Assembly (NCBI GenBank): GCA_964036295.1
Contig: OZ038466.1
Span: 2,976,001-3,040,000, forward strand
Reading direction: 5' to 3'
Origin: Plumapathes pennacea
Lineage: Eukaryota > Cnidaria > Anthozoa > Antipatharia > Myriopathidae
Length of the DNA: 64,000 bases
Positions 24,855 to 37,300 of this stretch are shown in pieces. How positions within the stretch are numbered: the stretch's first letter is position 1; every line of letters begins with the position of its first letter. The translations under genes and the position numbers were made by a program. The notes under the pieces were generated by a model that saw only the letters and a program-made list of their open reading frames with translations, did not search any database and was not told the origin of the DNA.

Positions 24855-25410
24855 ACCCCTGAGTTTTGCGACAGAGAAATGCGTCAACTGTACCACACCC
24901 TGTGCATGCTGTTTGTCACGACCCGCGTCACCATGATGTTGCGATGCCGCAAAAAAGAAAAAAAGAGTGCTGACTACCGTACAAATAATTAGCTGCACTT
25001 CATTTTTTAAGCATTAAATTTATTTAGTCTCACTGTGGTGACAAGGCAGTGTAGACGAGCCACACACACGGACAGAATCTGGCAATATCGACTTGAACCA
25101 ATCGTGCGGACAGGATACTTCAATTAATTAAAACTCACGCCCCGTTTATACGTGCTGAAAGCGCTACAACACAGTACTGCACATTCAAATGCTCAGTTGA
25201 ACAATAGAAAAGCATCTGGGCAAGATATATGCGAGCCTTACGTATTGGGCCAAAAAACGACAATTTGTGCATATCGCGCGCGAGGTATTTCCCACAAACC
25301 AAAGCTTTCTACCCTGGTCCCAGAGAGTTTTCTCACGAGAAGGGGCCGGTAGCTTGCTTCGAAGACCTCTATCGGCTGGAACTTGTAGCAAGGTGACACA
25401 ATCCACAGGA

Positions 25411-26210
25411 TTATTTCTCTAACCCTTGTCGTTCCCTCGCCGAGATTTCTGTTCCTTCGCTTTGACTTTCAAAACTGTGGGTGATGAAGTCTCTCTCGCA
25501 CAACTCCATCAGGGTGTGTCGTAACAAAAAAAACTTTGAAGTTCTCTGGTAATTCGTTGTTTCAAAGTAAGCCTGGAATTGTTCCTTCGCTTTGGCGCAA
25601 AACTGTGAGGATGAAGTCTCTTTCGCACATGCTACGGAGTACTTTGGGGTGAGTTCCACAGATTTTAACTTTCGGGGGAACTCGCTTGCAGGAGAGGCCA
25701 AGAGCCAGCTTTTTAAGCCAAGTAACATTATATTCTGCCCAGCAACCGTAGCCCAATCAATACATAAAGGTCGGTTGATGTATTACCGAAAAAGGACGCT
25801 GCTTAATCAATAACACACGAATGCCGAAATCCAAATTCACACCAGTTGATCATCAAAGTGACCTTGAGCACGTACTTGTCCGTGCTGTTTGACCGACCGC
25901 TTTCTAAACGTTATTATATTCCCTATCGTGTTGTCGAACAAAGGTTTTCGATAATTAAGTACTTCCAATTGCCAACAGAGTCAGGTTCTGGCCTAATTTA
26001 TTGCGTAACATTTTGATACTGTTTGCATGGACATGACTTTTACCTCTTCACACACAGCTCCGCCCATCAGGAAGTGCTGTTTACAAAAATAACTTTGAAG
26101 TTATCTGGTAACTCGTTGTTCAAATTAAGCCAAGTCTGGAATTTGTTGACGAAGTTCGGCGCGGAACTGGTGGTGAGAATTTTAATTAGCAGCACACCAA
26201 AAATTCTTTG
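25411..26210 (-). pseudogene. Repeated exon-like segments, probably decayed
   Basis: On the minus strand, a segment near 26080-26180 can be read NKFQTWLNLNNELPDNFK before a stop, and a diverged copy lies at about 25515-25580 with frame shifts relative to it. Another 55-bp block containing GTTCCTTCGCTTTG and GATGAAGTCTCTTTCGCAC occurs twice, at about 25449 and 25580. These are local duplicates of one unit. No family is recognised and no intact gene can be built. Confidence 0.25.
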
Positions 26211-27073
26211 TTCGCTATGTGGGGCAAGAGTGGGAAGCCTACATAAAGTCGTTGAAGTATAATTTATTTAAGCTGACTAAATAAGCTTCTTAAGGTCAAT
26301 GTAATGCTTTCTTTACATTAAGGATTTTAGCAACTCAAAAGTGAAATTGACTTTAATACCTCACGTCGGACTCAAATTCTTCCCAGAATAACCCAGGTTT
26401 TGGGGTCAGTCTTGAGTACTGCACCTCAGCAGGAAAAAAAAAAAATCCCTTAGTCATTTTGGCACTTTGACTTACTTGGAAAACGTCCCACTCCGGAACT
26501 TAGAACTGTGATGACTGAATTGCAGTGCTCACGGTGTTGTTGAGCAGCCAGTTTGGACTTATATCTGATTTGAACAGAAACGTCCAATTAGTCCCCCACA
26601 CATATTACAACAGTTCTCAATTCTTTCATCATGCCTCGCCTCGTGGGGTCGGTGTAGCGAGACACTTTCGTCCTCACACAGGTGGTGTTAGTTGAAACTC
26701 AGGGCAAAGGAACAGAAACCTCGGCAAGGAAGGTGCGATAGATAGAAACAAAAAGTCAGAAGAAAATAATCCTATTTGGGTAATCTTGTTAAATGTAGAA
26801 TGCTTCTGAAGAGGAGGAGGAGGGGAGGGGGGGATGAAAACACGATGGAAAGAATTTACACTTAAGCAACTTCAGGGCGTTGCCACGACTACAGCAATCC
26901 AATTGTCTGAAACGCGCTGACTTCGGTGACGATTCTCTACAGGGTAAGCCGGATAGTCATTCAAGCTTGTCGGTTATAAAACAACTAATTTAATCCTAGT
27001 GAAGTGTTTTTAATAACTGTAACATTTCAATTCAGAAGATTTGGTCTGGGCACAGGCGAAGAGATGATGTTTA

Positions 27074-27451
27074 TTACTTCTGTAGTGCGGTTGAAGGACT
27101 AAGTGGGCGGAGTAAACAATTAATTAGTATAGTATCCGCACAAGTGAGATAAGTGGAGATTGTACACAAGCCAAACCCGCACGTACGACCAACTGGGAAT
27201 CTCAGCAGTATAGAGGAAAGAGTGGGCTCGGATACGTTCGTTAATGAAAGACTGTGAAAGAAAAGGATTTGAACGAAACTTGTGGGCTGGTTATGGCAGG
27301 GCGATTTCTCAACCACTTCCTTCAGTTTCTCTAGAATAAACTTGCATTCTTTCACTGATTTTTTTCCCTGGCATTTTTGAGATAAATAATAAAAGGAACA
27401 ATAGAGGCGCATCTTGATTTTGAAGAGGCGTAGGAAATAATTCATTAGCAT
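27074..27451 (-). other. Hypothetical 125-codon open frame, unrecognised
   Basis: Minus-strand open frame with a lysine-rich middle (SVKECKFILEKLKEVVEK) and otherwise unremarkable sequence. Its end shares TGTACACAAGCCAAACC with another open frame at 27481-27669, pointing to a local duplication. No family motif, signal peptide or convincing splice sites. It may be noise or an orphan exon. Confidence 0.15.
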
Positions 27452-27669
27452 TCCCGCACATAGCGAGATTCACAGCCTGATTAAATTAGAGTGTATTGTA
27501 CACAAGCCAAACCACACACTACAACCCTCTTCATTTCTGAGTTTAGGAGTAATGAAGAACCAAAGCTCTCGATAAAATTACATTCCCTATGTTCCGGTGA
27601 ACTGTCCGAAATGTTGGAATTTGGCTCAAAATGGCGTTGAGTAGCGGAGGAGGAGAGAATTCTTGACAA

Positions 27670-30600
27670 TTACGTGCTAAAATTCTGCGGGAAAGACTTC
27701 ACAAAATCGTGATCTGCGCCCCCGAGTAAAATGGTCACTTAGTGACACTGGCATATGTCATGCGCAGATGTCAATCACTTTGCAAACAAAGTGCAGATTT
27801 CTAGCTTGTGCATCGCAGTTGAAGTTTGTTGGCAAGGGCTGCATACATACGAGAGGATTACCAAGTAAGCAAATATCACTAGTTCCAGACACTGTATAAT
27901 TTCCATGTTCTGTTCTTGTTAATTAAGGTTAACGTTTCCATCTGTGTTAAGACAAACAATCCTAATTAGTAGTCAGTTGAATGGCAGTCAGAATATATAC
28001 AGCAAGAAGAGGTAGCCAAGACCCTTCATGAGACTATCGGCAACTCGGACCACAGACATGGTCGTAAACTATCCGACTTTACCTGCAGGCCTTCTTAGTG
28101 GTTAATGGGTCATATTAAATCACTGAGCAGAGAATTTTCTGATACGTTTCGTCAGACTTTCGCGAAGATGAGAAATGAAGTGTACAAAAATAGAAGGGCG
28201 TAATGCAATAACCAGGCCTCTTTTTATCACGTGTTGGCCACATTCTGAGCTCGTGAATCTGGGCCATCGTATATTTTTCTGGCCTTGTTCTCTTCTTTTA
28301 GCTAAGACCATTAATTTCGTCAGCAGGTATGCAGCGCAGCTTTGTGTGAATAGGTTAAGAAACACTCTGATCAGCTCATACGTGGGCGGCATGAGACAGT
28401 TTTCTTGCAAAAACTAACTTCTCGTAAGTAAGGCCCGGCGCATGATAGAAGTGGAAGTATGGAGAAGTTGGTCGGGCTCTGATGACTGCAATTACAGTTC
28501 CTTGTCGATATATTGATAAAATCTCCCAACAGTGTCGATCAATTTTTGTCCAGAAGAGATTAGGAGAACGTGTTTGTTAAACGGATGAACGGCCTGTGTG
28601 TGGTTCTTACGATCTAATCTCTTGTATAATCAAATGCACTGTCAAATCCGCTTGTCTTGTGGCTCGCTCAAGCTGCTGAAACAGAACATCATGTTTTTAT
28701 AACGTGAGGCTGTACTTTGACCTCTCTGCGGGAAAATAAGGCAAACTGCGGGACGCCAGGCGTCTGTTTCTCAAACGACTTCTTCCTTATTGGAAGAAGA
28801 AGCGAGGCAATACGAAATACCAAACGTATTAGAGGATGGAGACCAGAATAAGAGCTACATGTTCTGCTTTAGCGAGGCTATAATACCTCAGTCGTATTAA
28901 AATCCCAAAGGAGCTAATTTTCATCCCGTAATACTTTTGTCTTATCGCCCTTTTCAACGCAGATAGTATATTGTATGTCGTGGAAATCCTATATCTTGTT
29001 CTAACTAAAAGATCGTAAACATGTTGCCGCCTTGCTGGCGCCCCACCTTTCGGCCGTTGAAATCAGTACTTCTATCTTCGCTAATTAAACGAGCTTATGC
29101 CTTCAGGGCAAAGGACCACAAATAGAGAAAATAAATAATAAATGTTGATGACAAAAAGGATCGTTTTAACAGACTCCAAACAGTAGTCATGCGAACGCAA
29201 AAACGTAATTGTGAAGACAGTCTCGGGAACATTGACAAACGTAATAAATGAGTTTTGATGAGGCTTTGAAACTGATTTTCTCTTTGCCAGTGAAATCTCA
29301 ATTAGTATAACAGTTTTCGATGACGTGACATGACCTGGAACAATAGAAGGTGATTGACACGTTTTTCCCGTCAAGCTGAGGACGTCCTTGCCAGCCGACA
29401 TTCTTGTTCACAGCATTTTTCGTCCGGAGGTCTTAAATCTGCAGACGTATTGCCCCGAAGCGATCCAGTGATCTTGACCATCTCATAGTTTGAGTGCTGG
29501 GTACCAAGGTACTGTACATATATCTGTTTGTCTGTTCAGCGTCAATGCGTTCGGGTGCCGATGAAGTCGATTGCGTATGTCGTTTGCAAATCCTTTTAGT
29601 AAAAAAATCCGCCACTTCTCTAGTTTCAACTGGGATGACATACGGTATTCCCTTTACGTACGTTCGAAGTTAGAAAACAATAACTTCGGTCCGGTCGATG
29701 TTTGTACTTGGGATTTCTGAGTTCTTTTTGTACGGTATGAAGTCCTGAACGACAAGATCATCAATGCTCTTGTTGTCTGCACCCTACTGGGCCCCTTCCG
29801 CGTTTTATCGGATGATAAAGAAGAAATGGCTTGTATATAATCGGTCTTGGTTTGACTCTCACGATTTCAAGATTGCAAGACAATGGGACTAGAATTCTGA
29901 ACAGGACACAAGCCTGAAGAAAACTGTTATCTTTGGCATATTGAATGAAGGGATATGTGTCGAAATTTAACACCAAAACGGCACAGAGTCACATTTTTAT
30001 TGAATTCCAAACAAGAGATAAGAAGGAAACCGGCGATGCACATAACAACAACACGTATTTGCGATGTCTGTTTTGCGGTTAGTGTAGATGCAGTTAAATT
30101 TCTTTGTAAATCTCTCTGCAGAAGCGGAAAAGGCAAGAGGATTTGACGAGCCTTTCCCACTGCTCTTTGAAGCTTAATATTTTTCCCCGCGGATAAGATT
30201 CTAAGCTGTTCTCAGTTTAGACACTCTTTTATTTTCACGCAGTGTCGGCCTATTTTCCAGCAGGAAGTAGAACACACACCGTTCTTATAAGCATAAGAAT
30301 CGCAGTTGGATGATAGCGAGGCCCGCTTTTGGGTGATCGTCGATTTAATATAACATCAGTCCTCCTGGATATACATACACGATTCGTAAAAAGTAGGGGG
30401 AAAAACACATTTATTCCATAAACGATTATTCCATTGGGAGGCCCGACTTCCTGCCTCTTGTGTGATCTGTTCCATATAGTGCACTACTTCAATCGGAAAA
30501 CGACGTGTCCGACGACATAATCTGTATGCCCTCAGGTTATAGGCCGATTATTGACTTTATACGATCCTGCAAGTAACCTGAACTTCAGAAGAGATGATTG

Positions 30601-31170
30601 TCTAGTGCTTGTCTCGGGTATAGTTTTAATAGAAACAGATGATGCTGAATTCATCAAACATAAGGTGAATAACCCAGCCTTAGTTTAACTGGAAGATAGC
30701 CAGTTTAATTTCGAGACCTAATTACTTTTGGAAAGGATCAGGTCGAAGAACATATGTTTTTAAGGAACTTCTCCAAGATACGGTTAGTTCTGTCCTCATC
30801 AGCACAGACAAATAGATGCAATTAATGTACTGTTGACATTTCACTTCACACAATTTTTAAAGTGCCTTGGAGGCATATGTACTTGTTTAATGAACAATAA
30901 TGGCGTAATGAAGTTACTTCACTCGCTTTAAATAGCTATGATCATTTAGAACAGATGACTATAACATATTTCTTACCACCAGGTTGGGAGGGGGGGGGGG
31001 GGTGGATAGGGCAAGGGTGTACTGACCAAGTCATTAGATTTTTTTTTTGGGGGGGGGGGGAGGGGGGATGTGTGTGACAGTGAGATGCACTCATAATAAA
31101 GTTAAGTTTTCTCCTTCTATTTATCACCAGAGTAAAATGGAAGGTGCAGATAGATTTGATCCCCTGTGAA
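27670..31170. other. Intergenic spacer before the mosaic gene
   Basis: No recognised gene. A minus-strand frame at 29081-29401 includes a hydrophobic stretch but has no family match or splice context. G-rich runs lie at about 30988-31002 and 31048-31065 shortly before the mosaic gene. Confidence 0.4.
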
Positions 31171-31398
31171 CTGAGAATATTTCCTTTTCATGATTGATTA
31201 TAAAGCCATTTCCTTTGCTAAATCCTCAAACTTAAAGACAAGATGAAGTCCTTCACATGGTTCTCAGCCAAGTTACTGTGGTTGCTGAGAATATTACTGG
31301 CCATGAATGATTATAAAAACCATTTCTTTTTTTAAATCCTCAAGCTCAAAGACAAGATGAAGTCCTTCACATTGTTCTTAGCCAAGCTACTGCTCGTG
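31171..31398 (+). repeat. Tandem duplication of 5' UTR and signal-peptide start (114-bp unit)
   Basis: Two copies offset by 114 bp: 31171-31284 and 31285-31398. Both contain AAGACAAGATGAAGTCCTTC. The first copy has its own ATG at 31243, which opens a 30-codon frame (MKSFTWFSAKLLWLLRILL, stop at 31333-31335) entirely upstream of the ATG used by the mosaic protein at 31357. The upstream copy is therefore an upstream ORF resembling a signal peptide. Confidence 0.85.
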
Positions 31399-34300
31399 GT
31401 TGCCGTGGAAACATATGCTCTATCCTGCCCTCCATGCGCAGAGCTCAAATGCAGGAACCCCACAACCTGCAGAGGGGGGAAAGTTCTCGACATCTGTGGG
31501 TGCTGTCTGACTTGTGCCAAAGTGCAAGGAGAGGCATGTGGAGGACAGTGGCACAATGAAGGTCACTGTGATGCAGGGCTGTCATGTGTTTATAGGGACA
31601 AGACCAAAAAAGGTGGAATAGGAAAATGCGAGCCAGGTATGGTCACAGTTTTATGAGTAAAGTACAGTCAATTCCATCTTAACAGACACCCCTGTAGGAT
31701 GGACATCTTTCTAAGACGGACACCTGGTAGGAGCTGTCCCTGCCGTTTCTTCAGTCATTCATTCTGACTGTACTCTCTTTAAGACGGACACCTCTCACTC
31801 GAAAATGGACAGTTGGAGCTGGTCCCAAGGGTGTCTGTCTTAGAGGGAGCAAGTTATCTGCACCAGCTCAATGAAACAGATGCTTTCAGGAGATGTGTGC
31901 ATGAATTGTGATTTATTGCTATTTCAGTTGCATGCAGAGACAAGAAATGTGGGTTCAGACAGATCTGCAGTCTAAACAACTTGGATCAACCACAGTGCAC
32001 ATGTCCTCGGAAATGCAAAAGCAGCAAAGGAAGACCAGTTTGTGGATACAGAAATGGCAAACAGTACAGCAACGCCTGTGAGCTGTACAGACATGAGTGC
32101 AAGGAAGGAGCCGAGATTGGACTCATGCCTGGTCCATGTAAAAGTGAGTTAATTTTTTTTTGCTCTGCATGAAGTCATGGGCTGATACTCAAAATGCCAA
32201 ACAACACATTTGCATTCAACACCAGTCACCAACAAGTCTTCCTGAATACTACTCTCACCCAAATGATCACAAACAACCTACTGTTCAAACTCCTGGGTTC
32301 AAACCATTTGCCATGTTAGTTCACAATGTTATCAAAAGACTACATGCAGAGTAAAAATGCAATCATTCTGGGAAAATCTCTTATTTTCAGAATGTCACTA
32401 CAATGGTCAAGTTTACAAGTTTGCTGAAGTCAAAAGAGGGGAAGATCCATGCGAGAAATGGTCAGTACCATACTATGTACATGAAGGAATAAAAGGTCCA
32501 AGAAATGGTCGCAATTCACACCGTGTGGACATGATTTATTATGTCTGGTTTGTCTTCTGTCTTTTAGTGCTTGTGTCCATGGTGAATGGAAGTGTACTAT
32601 GAAACCAAACTGCAGGGAGAGATTCCAGGCCTGTACCACATTTAGGGACGTAAACGGGGAGATGACATCCACATGCCCCAGAGGCCAGTGGTGTAAAGTT
32701 CAAATCCCTGGCATTTCTAGTGAAGGAATTCCAGATGTTGCAGTGTGTGTCCCAGGAACATCACCTTGTAAGTCCTTGATCTTTCTGTGATGTTTCCAAA
32801 ATTTATACTCCAAAGTTTGGCTGAAGTAGATCAATGTCTCTGTAACTCTGCCATTCGAACTGTCATGCAAAAACTGCTGCTCATTTCACAATATAGTACC
32901 CTAGTTGCCAGTAACTGTGAATGTTGTTCTTTCATAGCAGATTAGAACTTTCCATGTTCCACAAAAAATGACCAAGCCAATTTGAAAACTGCTGAGATCT
33001 CTCACACCTTTACTTTCCCAGCTAGCAGCTGACTCATCATCATGTATATGCATGTCTTAATGTTTCCCATACAACCGTGAACATGTACTAGCTACTGCTT
33101 TTTTTTTTTTTGCATGCCTTTTTGAAATAAATATGAAGCAATCTAAATTTTCCTTCTAGCAACTGTGCCGGTGGCCCAAACAACTGCTGAGCCACTGTCC
33201 AGAATTGTTCCAGGTGAGCTCTTTACCATATAAAGAAAAAGCTCTAACCACTCCTAAGCTCAAATAGCAGATTCTCTCAATCCATAAAATGATAAAATCT
33301 GAGCAAGGTATCAAAAATAGAGATTACTTCATGGAAAGTGCGCACGTACGGTTTTTATTCACGAGTTGTGAAGTATCATAAAACGAACGAGCGAGGCTTT
33401 GCGAGGGAGTGAGTTTTATGATACGAAACAACGAGTGAATAAAAACTGTACAAAGCACTTTCCATGATGTTTTCTGTTTATTATATACATACTGAGACAT
33501 TTATGATGGGACCGGGAAACCCTTTAAAAGTAGTGAAAAATCGTCGTTCGCAGCTTGTGATTGGACGAACAATTTTTTTCACGTGTGAAAAGCGTCGTTC
33601 ACGGCCTCTCATTGGCTAGAACTCATTTGCATACGAAATTTTACGATATGGCTTTTTTGTGAGTATGTCTCAGTATGTATATAATAAGCCCTCTTATTAC
33701 ATGATAATTATATTTCTTACAAGAAAGTGTAAAAAAAAAAGTTGATCACTCTTGAGGTGTAAAGTAGGAATCTATCATTGGATATTTTAGGATAAGGGTT
33801 AAAATTCAGCCTCCCCCCACTGTACATATACCACATTATCTCTTCTAACTCTTGACTATGTTACCTTTTACAGAAGTGCCCCAACAGTGTACACTGCCAC
33901 CTTCTCGAGGTCCATGCCGCGGTTCATTCCGACGGTGGTACTACAACCAAGAGAAAAATGAGTGCTTAGAATTCATGTACGGAGGATGCGAGGGAAATGC
34001 CAACAATTTTAATGACAAAGCTGCGTGTACAGCTCTTTGTGCAAATACATGTAAGTGCAGGAGTGTGGTAGTGACTTTAAATAAGACAGTTTTCAGAAAA
34101 TGGGTGTTACTCATGCATAGAGTCTAAACATCTAAACGTTTGGCTTTCAGTAGTCCTTGAAGTCGAAGAGCTGCCAACAACATCTCCCCCAGAGCCTACA
34201 ACAGAACCTGAGGTCATTTCAGGTAAGGGTTATAGTCTTGGACAGTCTACCTGAATCAAACATTTTGTATTTATCATAAAAGCTCCGGGATAAAATTCTC

Positions 34301-37300
34301 AAATACCTCTTACTCTCACACTATTGGTCTGCATATTCACCAAGCAATATATGCCTGCATCCCCTCAACAGAGGGATTGAATCCACTACATGGCAATGAA
34401 TTGCATTATTCCAGTACAGGCAATCTAATCTAAGATTAAAATATTCCCTTTCCTTTTTCAGGGTACTCTTGAGCAAAATTATTACATAATGAATTTTTCC
34501 TTGCAAATTTCTTGAAATGCAGTAAAATCATATGTAGCCTGTGAAATCAGTGAGCAATAGGATAGTCAAGTCAAAGTGAAAGCGTTGGCATGTACAGCCT
34601 GTATGATCACTTGTTATGGCATGTTAATGATGCTGTTTCAGTAAAATGAAAATCTATTTTTTGGGGGGATTTACAGCTCAAGAATGGAATGAAATATGTC
34701 AGCTACCTCCAGAGACTGGCAAATGCCGTGCTGCCTTCCCTCGCTGGTACTTCAATACAAGGACCAAGAAGTGTGCCAAGTTCATCTACGGAGGCTGTGG
34801 AGGAAACAGAAACAACTTTGAGACCAAGGACCGATGCAAGATCCATTGTTACCGGAGGAAAGGTAAACGACTATGGAAATATTCATCAGCCACAAAGATG
34901 TGGAAAAAAAGTCGAATTTACAGGAAGCAGAGGGGCAGAGCTGGATTCGAAGGTTAAAGTGAATTTATTTCAGGCAACAAGGTCTGTTGGATGTTGGGCA
35001 TATAACCACTGAATTATACTCACCACTTGTTTTCGATTTCAAGAAAAGAAAGTGGCAGTTTTTTTTCACCTGCTCACTGAGATCTTCCACTACATTATGT
35101 GGACATAACTAAGAGAGCTAATCCATTAAATTGTTAGACTAGTAAGTAGCATTTCATAAGTGTTTTTGAGTGTACTGTGAAAGTACAATATTTGTGCAGT
35201 GTTTTTGGTGGTAAAATAGGCATTTGCCCATCTATTTACCTGTGTGGGGGAGAGAGGAGAGTAAAACATATTTTAATACAATAATGTGAAATGAGATGTT
35301 CCCCAGTAAAATATATGAAATTATTGATGTAACTTAGTTTATATGCACTTAAATGAGATCTATCAATTTAAAACTTTTTTATACATGTCTCTGTGCAAGC
35401 TTAGCTTGGGTTTTTGATCTGTAACTTATAATATGTAATTGTGGAAATAAAATCTAGAATTTCCATGATGTCCACTTTTATGTGAAAATCTTTAATTTAT
35501 GGACAAAATATTTCACCAGAGAAACATGCAGATTAAGACAAAGAAGGAAATGAAACAGACCCCCTAAACAATGTTCTGAATTTTATAGGCTACTATGGAG
35601 GTTAAAACAGAGAACTAAAACTTCTAGAGATTTTTCAAGGTTGCAGATACCAAGTATCTTCTTTTTTTTTTTTGAAGAGAAATTACAAGAGGTTGCAGAA
35701 AATGCAAGACATTGTCACCATGTAAATCTGATTCATGAGCAAATTAAGAATACAACCTATACTTTGGGATTTAGACGATTAATTAGCCCGATTTATGGTA
35801 TTGAAACATCTAATACATTTCTACAGCTACTGTAGGACGACAAGACTGATTTATTCTCTTTTCTAGTTACTTTTCTTTCAATAAAATCCTAACTGATAAT
35901 AAAAGTCAATGGGTGAAAGAACAAAGCACTGATTGGGAAGGGTGGGGGGGTTATATTTTTGTGACTCACAGCAAGGCTGGGGGAGGAGAAAGGTAATCAG
36001 TCAAAATCCCTGGTTTAACCTACAGGTAGAAAACTAGAATATTTTTGAAATTTTACCATAAAATCCCATGGATAGCTCCACTTGCACAGGGTCCCCTCCC
36101 TGACTCTTCATGCACTTGACCTCTGTAACATTCCTCTTGACCCTTTCATTCTTGAGCTCAATACTCAATACTCGAGTTCTCCCAGCTATTCAAGAAGCAA
36201 ATATATGATTGATGTAGAGAGACTAAATCATTCAATCAGTTGTTATCAAATGCCAAGTTGTCCATGCTGTGTGATGAGTATCTGGTGGGAGAATGAAATG
36301 AGAAAATGGAAGTTGATCACCCAGGAATAACAACAACTGCCTTGAAATAGCTGTACTTGCATTTTGTAAATAATATTACACATCCCACGATCATGATCAC
36401 TTACTGCAGCTTCCTATGATCATGTTTTAATCAGTGTGGTCTCCACCACTCTATGAACATTACTTAGCCCCACCCCTCCCCCCTTTTTCCACCCCTGAAG
36501 GCCTTCCAAAAGAGATGGTCCCTTATTAAATGCCACTGTCCATGGGATTTTAAAGGTGTTCTGAGAGTCTGAGAAGTAACTTTAATTCTCTGAATGGGGC
36601 ACTGCAGTAGAAATAGCAGCAATCCCTGAAAACGAATCTATTTTGACCTGCTTCCTCTCCCAGCCTTGTGTAAGAACACACAATATTACCAAACAGGCAC
36701 CAGAACACGATTATAGATCTTACAAAGAACTTCATCCAGACAAGACTAAGATTCTGTTTGTTTTCTTTTCTGCTGCAGTTCCCATTCATCTAACAAGCAT
36801 GACAAGTAGTCAGCCCACCACACCTGAACCGATTAACCCAGACGTTCAAGGTGAGGGAATATATCCTCTTTCTTCCACGCCCAACTTCTGACCTCACAAA
36901 TAATCTGCTCTTCTTTGTTGAGATACTGTATATAATGTCATGAGCTAAATCTGAAGTTGAGATGAGGTTGATTGATACTGATACTCTAAGTTTTATCAGG
37001 GTGTGACAAAAAAGGCCACTAGCCTGAAGGGAAAGTCTGGTTGCCCCAGGCTAGTAGATCTTCCTGACAACTTGCTCAGAATTAGAAAGCTGTTTGAATT
37101 ACTTCACAGCTTGCTCTTGGGCAGGCAGCCAAACAAACTCAATGGGATACAACTTGAGTCTGGCTTTAATTATTTATTTAGATTGAAAACTGTGTATATT
37201 TGTCACACCATTATAAAGGTACTAAGATCTCAAACAAACTTCATACTTACTTTTAAGCAATATTGAGGAACAGTCAACTTGCTGACAGCAGCAATTCCAG

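Noticed and set aside
27074-29401. Minus-strand open frames with hydrophobic stretches considered as membrane proteins
   Set aside because: No start context, splice chain or family similarity; kept only as low-confidence or spacer.
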